Assembly: GCA_027297085.1 (NCBI GenBank)
Contig: JAPUIL010000480.1
Coordinates: forward strand, 1-5,206
DNA: 5,206 nt
Direction of reading: 5' to 3'
Origin: Verrucomicrobiota bacterium
GTDB taxonomy: Bacteria > Verrucomicrobiota > Verrucomicrobiia > Opitutales > UBA2995
Made by a program: the position numbers and the translations under genes. The notes under the pieces were generated by a model. That model was not told the origin of the DNA. It did not search any database and saw nothing but the letters and a program-made list of their open reading frames with translations. Position 1 is the stretch's first letter. Every line of letters begins with the position of its first letter. Positions 1 through 5,206 of this stretch are shown piece after piece.

Positions 1-952
1 TGCTCTCATCCAGGCCGTGGTGACTCAAGGAGTGGTAGCCTTCCTCCACGCCTTCGATCGGGATACTACCGCCGCTACCATTCAAGTGCAGGGTCATGAA
101 TCGGGTAGAGTCCGTTTGGATAGCCAGATAAATGATATCCAGCATCATTTTTTTCTTACGGATCACCTCGGCATTGTCAGTGATGTCGATGGGTGGAGCC
201 ATATCCACTTTGGGCTTCGGTCGACCCACCCATTCTTCAGATTCAGCCAGTCGTTTCTCAAAGTTGCGTACGGACGTGAAATATTGGTCCAGTTTTTCGC
301 GGTCGCCTTTGCCCAATTCCCGTTGCAAGCGGCGTGCGTCATCAGCGACAACATCCATAATACTGCGTCCCTGCCGGAGCCGGCTTTTCTGGCGTTTACG
401 TTCTTCGGGAGTATCCGTGATGAAGAGCAGGTTGAATAACTTGGATGGAGAATGTTCCGCCGGAATCATGCTTCCGTTCTCGGTGTAAGAAGGACTGTTA
501 TTACTCTCGGTATTAAGAGCGATGGATGGGAAACGGGTATAATGGCCCAGGTGTTTGGCCATGTATTGATCCAGCGAAATGGTATTCCGGAACACGCCGT
601 TCCGTGAGTAAGGCGCCGCGGTGAGTATGCTGCCTTCGGCATTATGGCCTCCCGATACACTGGGGTGGGAAGAGCCGGTGACGATTGTCATGTCATCCAG
701 AATGTCTGGGATGGCGGATAAATAGCGTGATGGCTGATAGTTGTAGCCGGTGTCGACAGGATTGAGATTGGGGCCGTGTAATCCCAGAGCCAGGCTCACG
801 CTGACAAAGCGTCGAGGTTGCGTGGCAGCGGCGGGTGCAGCGAAGGCTGGTAACATGGAATCGAGCCAGGGCAGGGCCATGGTAACACCGGCTCCTTTCA
901 GAAAGGTTCGTCTGGAAACAGACTTGGCGAAATTGAAGTGTACGCGTTTCAT
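1..952 (-). CDS. DUF1552 family Tat-exported protein (C-terminus cut off by window edge)
   Basis: This gene reads leftward from an ATG at 952–950 and is still open at base 1, giving 317 codons. DUF1552 proteins are usually around 430–450 aa, so roughly the last quarter lies outside the window. The N-terminus carries a clear twin-arginine signal: SRRTFLK at residues 13–19, a hydrophobic stretch GAGVTMALPWL at 20–30, and a likely cleavage after AFA at 36–38. The mature part shows family features: FVSVSLALGLHGPNLNP near 49–65, TIVTGSSHP with GGH at 89–103, and GYHSLSHHG at 305–313. The protein should be folded before export to the periplasm or cell surface. The biochemical function of DUF1552 is unknown. 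It starts 12 bases after the stop of the upstream cytochrome gene, so the two are almost certainly cotranscribed. This pairing recurs in Planctomycetes and Verrucomicrobia. No Shine–Dalgarno sequence is visible; the bases before the ATG are pyrimidine-rich. Family assignment is secure, function is not. Confidence 0.93.
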   Translation of the reverse strand, partial: MKRVHFNFAKSVSRRTFLKGAGVTMALPWLDSMLPAFAAPAAATQPRRFVSVSLALGLHGPNLNPVDTGYNYQPSRYLSAIPDILDDMTIVTGSSHPSVSGGHNAEGSILTAAPYSRNGVFRNTISLDQYMAKHLGHYTRFPSIALNTESNNSPSYTENGSMIPAEHSPSKLFNLLFITDTPEERKRQKSRLRQGRSIMDVVADDARRLQRELGKGDREKLDQYFTSVRNFEKRLAESEEWVGRPKPKVDMAPPIDITDNAEVIRKKKMMLDIIYLAIQTDSTRFMTLHLNGSGGSIPIEGVEEGYHSLSHHGLDES

Positions 953-964
953 AAGGCAGAGGAG

Positions 965-3328
965 TTACTTGTTTAAAAAGATGGGGCTTTGCACAACGGC
1001 GTGAATGAGGGAACGGAAACCGTAACTTTCGTCAGAGATTTCGCGGAGAATGGAATCAATGTCTTTTCGATCGGCAAATTCAATACTGGCTCCTGTAGCG
1101 AAGATTATACACTTCTCCACCAGGTTGCGGGCAATCTTTTCCGGATTGTTTAGAATGAGCTGTTTAAACTCGCCGATATCCTGAAACGTACGACCGTCGG
1201 CCATGGAAAAACTGGGATCTAATTCGGGGCCTTGTTGCCAACTGCCCTTCTCTTTGATGGCACGGTAATGGTCGCGCCAGCCGCCAATAACATCATAGCT
1301 TTCCAAGGCAAACCCCGGAGGGTCAATTTTTACATGGCACACGGCACATCTTTGGGTGTTGCGGTGTTTGTCCAATTGCTCGCGAATCGTTTTGGAGCCG
1401 CGTATGTCCGGCTCGATGGCTGGCACGTCGTCGGGTGGGGGCCGGGTTGTTTCGCCCATGATGCGCTCCAACATCCATACCCCACGAATCACAGGTGAGG
1501 TGGTTGTGCCATTGGCGGTTACCTTGAGCACGCTTGCGTGAGTGATGATACCTCCGCGACGGTATTCCGGCTTCAAAGGAACTTTGCGAAACTCTGTACC
1601 ACTTACCCCTTCGATGCCATAATGACGGGCAATGCGCTCATTCAGCATGGTGAAGTCTGAATCGATTACATGCGTAACACTGAGATCTTCTCGAATCATT
1701 TCCTGCAAAAAGGCATGCGTTTCTCCGAGCATGGCATTCTTGAGGATTTCGTCGAATTCCGGGTACAGGTTCTGGTCGGGTGTGGTGAAATCGATGTCTT
1801 TCAAGTTCAGCCATTGATCAGAAAAATGCTTAATGAACGAAATGGCCCGGGGGTCATCCAACATCCGGTTCACTTGCAGTGTTAACACTTTGGGTTGGGT
1901 AAGTTTCTTTTGCCTGGCAAGATTGAGTAGTTCTTTATCCGGGTAAGTGCCCCAGAGAAAGTAACTCAATCGGCTGGCAACGCTGTAACCATCCAGTTTT
2001 CCCGCCGGCTCGATGAAAAACAAGAATCTCGGGGAGCATAGAATCGCCCGATAACCGCTACGGACAACTTCGGCGAGAGGTAATCCGTCTTCCAGAACAT
2101 CCAGGGCCAGTTCCAGGTAGGGCGCCAGCTCATCGCTAGTTAGCTTTCGGCGAAAGGCTTTCTGCGCAAACGTGCGCATCAGTTTCGATAGATCACGCTT
2201 AGGGTTGTAGCTGACCAGTTGCCGGTCTTTTACTTTCAGGTTACCGAACAACTGTCTCCGCAAATCCTTAGGATCGGGACCCTGGTAGATACGTTCCATC
2301 TCTATGAATTCTAAAGCCACTTTGGCGACTTCCGGATCGGTAATCGTTTCCAGGTTAATCGATCGAGCCGATGGCCGATTCAAGGTATGATCTGCCGGGC
2401 GAATTTCCAGCATATGGTTTTCTTCGATCCATGCGGTAAATTCGTGTTCACGAGCTTCCAGAGTAGCTTCAAAACTACCAATCCAGAACATGACGGGGGC
2501 TTTGGCGTAACAGATCCCGCTACGAACGGAAGTCCAGACCCCATGTCCTTCAGGTGGATCGATAGCGCGCGCGCTTAATCGGATGCGGTACCAACCGCTT
2601 TCAGAAACCTGTGTAGCCCTCATGCGGCCATGATAGTTCTGGCTACTGGAAAATACGATTCCGGTATTGTCGTAAAGCCATGGACCGCGGTTGTTGCCCT
2701 CGCGTGCATTGTTTGCCAATACCGCCGCTTCCAGGAAACGATACATCGGCTTGGCCGGTTTCAGGGCGCGATCAAAGGCTTCGTCCAGAGCGGCATCCGC
2801 CGCCTCCAGATACTTCTGCAATAAATGATAAGAAATCTGCTGGGCCTCGGCCACGTTGCTGAATCCATCCTGGGTAGGATCCTCCGGTATCAGCTTTCTC
2901 AGTGGAATATCTACTCCTAGTAGGTCCTGCACGGATTTTTCATATTCGATACGGTTTAACCGGCGTGAACGAACCCGGCCTAGTTCCTGTTGTTGTTTAT
3001 CGGATACGCCATGCAGAGTATCGCCCAACGAATTAATAAATTCATCCTTCTCTTCCTTCGGTGGCCACAGCTTCTTCTTGGGTGGCATCTCATTGTGCTT
3101 CACCCGGTCATAAAGGAGAATCCACTGATTCATTGATACAGGGTCGTTGGCCTCGAAAGAAAAGTGTTCCAGGTCGAGCCCGCCTTTCCGGTCCACTTCG
3201 TTGTGGCAGTCGAAACAGTTCAGGTCGATGAACTGGTTTACGGTGTCCGGCATCGGATGTTCTCCGTGGGCCGTCAGAAAAATTCCGGAGCCCAGGCAGA
3301 GGCATAGAACTAAACGTGGAGGAAACAT
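965..3328 (-). CDS. Secreted haem protein with PSCyt1/DUF1587/DUF1595/DUF1592/DUF1588/DUF1585 domains
   Basis: This is a complete 787-aa protein. It has a Sec-type signal peptide (hydrophobic residues 5–20, likely cleavage after AHG at 20–22). Reading the domains in order: a Planctomycete cytochrome C segment with CFDCH at 38–42 and MPP at 81–83, whose Met is a candidate distal haem ligand; DUF1587 with RLNRIEYEKSVQDLLGVD at 123–140; an inserted region at about 195–345 rich in aromatic residues and likely beta-strands (GWYRIRLSARAIDPP at 245–259), perhaps a carbohydrate-binding-like sandwich; DUF1595 at about 383–440 (AFRRKLTSDELAPYL); DUF1592 at about 445–570 (RLSYFLWGTYPDKELL); DUF1588 at about 585–685, with a second haem motif CAVCH at 661–665 followed by KIDPPGFALESYD; and DUF1585 at about 712–785. 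Both CxxCH motifs are intact, so two covalent c-type haems are expected in the periplasm. A role in electron transfer is inferred; the substrate is unknown. The start overlaps the upstream stop (TGATG). Confidence 0.95.
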   Translation of the reverse strand: MFPPRLVLCLCLGSGIFLTAHGEHPMPDTVNQFIDLNCFDCHNEVDRKGGLDLEHFSFEANDPVSMNQWILLYDRVKHNEMPPKKKLWPPKEEKDEFINSLGDTLHGVSDKQQQELGRVRSRRLNRIEYEKSVQDLLGVDIPLRKLIPEDPTQDGFSNVAEAQQISYHLLQKYLEAADAALDEAFDRALKPAKPMYRFLEAAVLANNAREGNNRGPWLYDNTGIVFSSSQNYHGRMRATQVSESGWYRIRLSARAIDPPEGHGVWTSVRSGICYAKAPVMFWIGSFEATLEAREHEFTAWIEENHMLEIRPADHTLNRPSARSINLETITDPEVAKVALEFIEMERIYQGPDPKDLRRQLFGNLKVKDRQLVSYNPKRDLSKLMRTFAQKAFRRKLTSDELAPYLELALDVLEDGLPLAEVVRSGYRAILCSPRFLFFIEPAGKLDGYSVASRLSYFLWGTYPDKELLNLARQKKLTQPKVLTLQVNRMLDDPRAISFIKHFSDQWLNLKDIDFTTPDQNLYPEFDEILKNAMLGETHAFLQEMIREDLSVTHVIDSDFTMLNERIARHYGIEGVSGTEFRKVPLKPEYRRGGIITHASVLKVTANGTTTSPVIRGVWMLERIMGETTRPPPDDVPAIEPDIRGSKTIREQLDKHRNTQRCAVCHVKIDPPGFALESYDVIGGWRDHYRAIKEKGSWQQGPELDPSFSMADGRTFQDIGEFKQLILNNPEKIARNLVEKCIIFATGASIEFADRKDIDSILREISDESYGFRSLIHAVVQSPIFLNK

Positions 3329-4065
3329 CAGGATCCTTGAGTGACTTCGGGCTTCAGGATTTTGTGCGGAGTTGGATTGAAGCGTCGCACATGCGTATCC
3401 CAGTTCTCACCGCGATCTTCTTTTATGGACCATACTTTGATGTTGTCGAGTTCCACTTGGCCACCTTGAAAACCAGCCACGCCAAAACCGTCCTTTTTAC
3501 CAACCAGGCTGGGGTGTTTGCCGTAAAACACAGCACCGTGGGAAAAGCGGATAACGATTTCGTCGCCTTTTATTTCGGCCAACGCGTGATACCAGGTGCC
3601 CGACTCGAGTTTGAAGGAAGCATTGAAGTCCAGTTGCACCGATTCTTTGTTGGCCAGCAGTCGCGCTCCTTGCTCACTCCAGTAGAGACGCGCCTTGTGG
3701 TGCCCGAATTCTATAAAGGGACAGAGGGAGGTTTCTTCACCGCCGATAAATCTCAAGGAAAACTGAATGGCAAATTCGTCGGGGCAGGACGGGATGGACA
3801 GTCTGGCTTCCAGACCTTGGTGGTGGTCCTGACTGGCCTGAAATACCGCAGTCGAGGGGATTCCGCGGAGTACTCCGTCCTCCATGGCCCAACGAGTATG
3901 CTGGCGGGGATGCCAATTTTCCTTCTCCAAGTCTCTTTGTTCGGTGAAATCTTCTCCGACAATAAGCTGATCGAGCTGAACCAATTGAGGTTCGAGCTCT
4001 GCCGCATCAGCAAAGACAATCAGGCAGGGCAGCAAAATCCCTGATAGGGTAATACATCGATTCAT
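3328..4065 (-). CDS. Secreted DUF1080/LamG-like concanavalin-fold protein
   Basis: The product is 245 aa. The open frame extends upstream to 4236, but the ATG at 4065–4063 is preferred because it begins a good Sec signal peptide: MNR, hydrophobic core at residues 5–18, cleavage after ADA at 19–21. The extra upstream residues would also overlap the promoter. The mature part reads as a beta-sandwich. DGVLRGIPS at 63–71 is followed by AIQFSLRFIGG at 99–109, FGHHKARLYWS at 120–130, GTWYHALAEIKGDEIVIRF at 156–174, and VELDNIKVW at 204–212, which is typical of the last strands of DUF1080 or LamG domains. DUF1080 is also called 3-keto-disaccharide hydrolase or 'family 16 glycoside hydrolase-like', but I cannot identify catalytic residues, so enzyme activity is not claimed. 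A carbohydrate-binding or structural role is equally possible. It is the first gene of the operon and its TGA shares a base with the next ATG. No clear Shine–Dalgarno sequence precedes the chosen start. Confidence 0.85.
   Translation of the reverse strand: MNRCITLSGILLPCLIVFADAAELEPQLVQLDQLIVGEDFTEQRDLEKENWHPRQHTRWAMEDGVLRGIPSTAVFQASQDHHQGLEARLSIPSCPDEFAIQFSLRFIGGEETSLCPFIEFGHHKARLYWSEQGARLLANKESVQLDFNASFKLESGTWYHALAEIKGDEIVIRFSHGAVFYGKHPSLVGKKDGFGVAGFQGGQVELDNIKVWSIKEDRGENWDTHVRRFNPTPHKILKPEVTQGS
3334..3338 (-). promoter_or_regulatory. Shine–Dalgarno sequence for the cytochrome gene
   Basis: On the minus strand AAGGA lies five bases before the ATG at 3328–3326, inside the last codons of the upstream gene. 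Together with the TGATG stop/start overlap, this suggests coupled translation of the two proteins. It is the only one of the three starts in the operon with a recognisable purine-rich ribosome binding site. Confidence 0.55.
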
Positions 4066-4094
4066 AACTAGAGAAAGGGTAGATATTTGGCCGA

Positions 4095-4124
4095 ATTGTA
4101 AACGTTCTATTAGTACTTCGGCAA
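4095..4124 (-). promoter_or_regulatory. Sigma70-like promoter of the three-gene operon
   Basis: Read on the minus strand, TTGCCG (4124–4119, 4 of 6 match to TTGACA) is followed after 18 bases by TACAAT (4100–4095, 5 of 6 match to TATAAT). Transcription would begin near 4088, leaving a leader of about 23 bases before the ATG at 4065. It is the best-placed candidate upstream of the first gene. This is a consensus match by eye; sigma factor preferences of this organism are unknown. Confidence 0.45.
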
Positions 4125-4503
4125 GATACTTGGGGCGGGTATAAAGATAGTTAGATGAAAAGGAATGACCACGACCCGGTGAAATTGCAATCTTGTAGTA
4201 GCCTGCCCATTCTTTTGGAAAACATAAACTGACCACAGATTTAACCGTCGGACGTCCTCGGTATTACCATAAAAGCTCAAGAGCATGGAGACAAGAAATG
4301 CATTGAGGAATAGATCTTTGTGTGCCTTCGTACCTTGGGTGACAGCGAAGCGAACAACAAGGGCATTTTTGAAACACCACTTTAGATTGAAGTTTAAAAA
4401 GTAACTATTAATATTCATAACACACTGATTTGAAATTAGATAAAGTCTGCTCTTGGTATTGTGTCGCCATTAAGGCTCGGCACGAAGGCGTTTGAAACGT
4501 TAG
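4125..4503. other. Intergenic spacer between the operon and the pseudogene
   Basis: I find no credible gene in this stretch. An open frame on the minus strand (4110–4418, 102 codons) has no recognisable domain. It covers the repeat-like sequence near 4316–4342 and runs over the operon promoter, so it looks fortuitous. The part from about 4381 to 4445 is AT-rich. From about 4449 to 4500 the plus strand can be read as GIVSPLRLGTKAFETLGF, which might be a further, frame-shifted piece of the oxidoreductase pseudogene to its right, but that match is weak. Confidence 0.5.
4316..4342. repeat. Degenerate 9-base-periodic intergenic repeat
   Basis: The plus strand reads as three consecutive 9-mers, CTTTGTGTG, CCTTCGTAC and CTTGGGTGA, each a variant of a CTTNGTGNC-like unit. 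This resembles the dispersed 'cctttgtgtccttcgtg' type intergenic repeats known from many bacterial genomes, including Planctomycetes and Verrucomicrobia. A short ACCACAGATTT stretch at about 4233–4243 is reminiscent of motifs seen in the same class of repeats. With only one degenerate copy here, the identification is tentative. Confidence 0.35.
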
Positions 4504-5143
4504 GGTTTACACAAGGATGACTTTGAACTCGTGACTGAGCAGTTGGTAAATGCAACCTGGGAAAATCGCCTGGCTCCAGATGCTTTTTTTGGATTGGACG
4601 TTGGTCAGGCCGGGTGCATCAGTTGAAATGCCGCGTTATAGTTCAGCTGCCAGAATCTTTGTGAAACACCCCTTCAGCCACGATGGTTATTGGACCATTT
4701 GGAGACGTGGTTATTCGTCCGGATAGCACACCTATCATGTGGTATCCAGAGGCCTTGCGCGGATGGTAGTACGAGCTTGCTCCTCCAGAGAGTTGGCTGG
4801 ATGCCTGCCGCCTGCCGAGGTACCATGGATTTTTGGGAAGTTTCAGACTTGGCCCATAAAGTTTCCAAAGCCTTAGAAACCTGGTATCCCGGACTCGGCG
4901 ATCTCGAGGTTTTGGCAGTAGATGGCGGCGCAATTTATGCTCACGGTACGTCGGACGTGGATATTCCAACCAGTGGCTTGCATATCAGAACAAATTTTGG
5001 GATAGTCAGTCTTGTTGGGTATCTATAGTTTCAACCCGGGCAAGCAAACAACTACCCCTATGATTACCCTGCAATCAGTCGATAAAATTATGGATAGGGT
5101 GGCTGAGGATTTGAACCATTTGAATTCGGTAATTGTGAATTAA
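4504..5143 (+). pseudogene. Decayed FAD-dependent oxidoreductase (DAO-like), C-terminal half
   Basis: No single frame spans this region, but joining frames restores about 213 aa of one protein. Segment 1 (4504 to about 4610) reads ELVTEQLVNATWENRLAPDA. Segment 2 (about 4611–4809) is one base out of phase and reads HQLKCRVIVQLPESL, a TGA stop (4662–4664), MVIGPFGDVVIRP, WYPEALRGW, a TAG stop (4767–4769), then YELAPPESWLDAC. Segment 3 (about 4817–5023) reads ALETWYPGLGDLEVLAVDGG, AIYAHGTSDVDIPTSGLH and GIVSLVGYL. Segment 4 (5027–5143) reads SFNPGKQTTTPMITLQSVDK and ends at TAA. The pattern VNATWENRL, GPFGDVV, WYP, DVD.P.SGLH and PGK.TT.P is what I recognise from DAO-superfamily FAD-dependent oxidoreductases, where the GK.TT motif near the C-terminus contacts FAD. 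The frame changes fit a one-base deletion near 4608–4612, a 7-bp tandem duplication at 4803–4816 and a one-base insertion near 5024–5027. The N-terminal Rossmann part with GxGxxG is not recognisable upstream. It cannot make a working enzyme. Confidence 0.82.
4803..4816 (+). repeat. Exact 7-bp tandem duplication GCCTGCC
   Basis: GCCTGCC occurs twice in direct succession (4803–4809 and 4810–4816). Removing one copy joins ESWLDAC in the left frame directly to RGTMDFWEVSDLAHK in the right frame. The duplication therefore explains the frame change here and looks like a slippage event in the decaying gene. Confidence 0.75.
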
Positions 5144-5206
5144 ACTCATAACCCGATAGATTTTATGCTATCCCAGGATCCTATTGTTACTATTTGTGTC
5201 GCGACC
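5144..5206. other. Short tail with no recognisable feature
   Basis: After the TAA closing the pseudogene, the remaining 63 bases show no start of a gene with a ribosome binding site and no stem-loop followed by a T-run that would support a terminator. Confidence 0.5.

Noticed and set aside
17..488. Plus-strand open frames of 140 and 118 codons
   Set aside because: Both are shadows of the DUF1552 gene, whose minus-strand frame has a Tat signal and family motifs.
3316..4044. A 242-codon open frame on the plus strand
   Set aside because: It lies antisense to the DUF1080-like gene, has no recognisable domain or signal, and overlaps the start of the cytochrome gene. The opposite strand has a signal peptide, family motifs and operon spacing.
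4066..4236. Upstream extension of the DUF1080-like gene to an ATG at 4236
   Set aside because: It would place 57 charged and unconserved residues ahead of a good signal peptide and cover the promoter-like sequence at 4095–4124.
4643..4969. A 108-codon minus-strand open frame
   Set aside because: It is antisense to the oxidoreductase remnant and has no recognisable motif.
4690..5028. A free-standing 112-aa gene on the plus strand
   Set aside because: Its first 26 or so codons are out of frame with the conserved protein. The rest is a middle segment of the broken oxidoreductase, and the stop at 5026–5028 is created by an insertion.
4504..5143. Programmed frameshifting or stop-codon readthrough of an intact oxidoreductase
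   Set aside because: Three separate frame changes plus a TGA and a TAG, no slippery heptamer at the joints, and no N-terminal FAD-binding part fit decay far better.
1..5206. CRISPR array, tRNA, rRNA, transposase or phage genes
   Set aside because: No regularly spaced repeats, cloverleaf, ribosomal RNA sequence or mobile-element protein motifs could be seen on either strand.

Overview
The window most resembles a chromosome of the Planctomycetes–Verrucomicrobia group. Three minus-strand genes belong to the poorly characterised secreted protein set that is expanded there: a DUF1552 Tat-exported protein, a multi-domain haem protein of the PSCyt1/DUF1587/DUF1595/DUF1592/DUF1588/DUF1585 type, and a DUF1080-like concanavalin-fold protein. 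The assignment rests on family recognition only. No 16S rRNA or other phylogenetic marker is present.

Positions 1–4065 hold one tightly packed minus-strand transcription unit, read right to left. A sigma70-like promoter (about 4095–4124) precedes a 245-aa Sec-exported DUF1080/LamG-like protein (3328–4065). Its TGA stop overlaps the ATG of a 787-aa secreted c-type-cytochrome-like protein (965–3328). Twelve bases further on comes a Tat-exported DUF1552 protein (950–952 start), whose C-terminus runs off the left edge of the window. All three proteins carry export signals, so the operon product is extracytoplasmic. A role in periplasmic oxidation or breakdown of complex polysaccharides is a common guess for these families, but it is not shown here.

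Positions 4066–4503 are a gene-poor, relatively AT-rich spacer. It contains the operon promoter and a degenerate 9-base-periodic sequence (about 4316–4342) resembling a dispersed intergenic repeat.

Positions 4504–5143, on the plus strand, carry a heavily decayed gene that is not visible as a single ORF. Joining three reading frames restores a coherent C-terminal half of a DAO-type FAD-dependent oxidoreductase. It has two in-frame stops, a one-base deletion, an exact 7-bp tandem duplication (GCCTGCC twice) and a one-base insertion. The N-terminal FAD-binding half is not recognisable. Nothing convincing follows from 5144 to 5206.

I see no CRISPR array, tRNA, rRNA, transposase, toxin–antitoxin pair or defence system. 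The most informative items are the hidden pseudogene and the compact operon, rather than a clearly new system.
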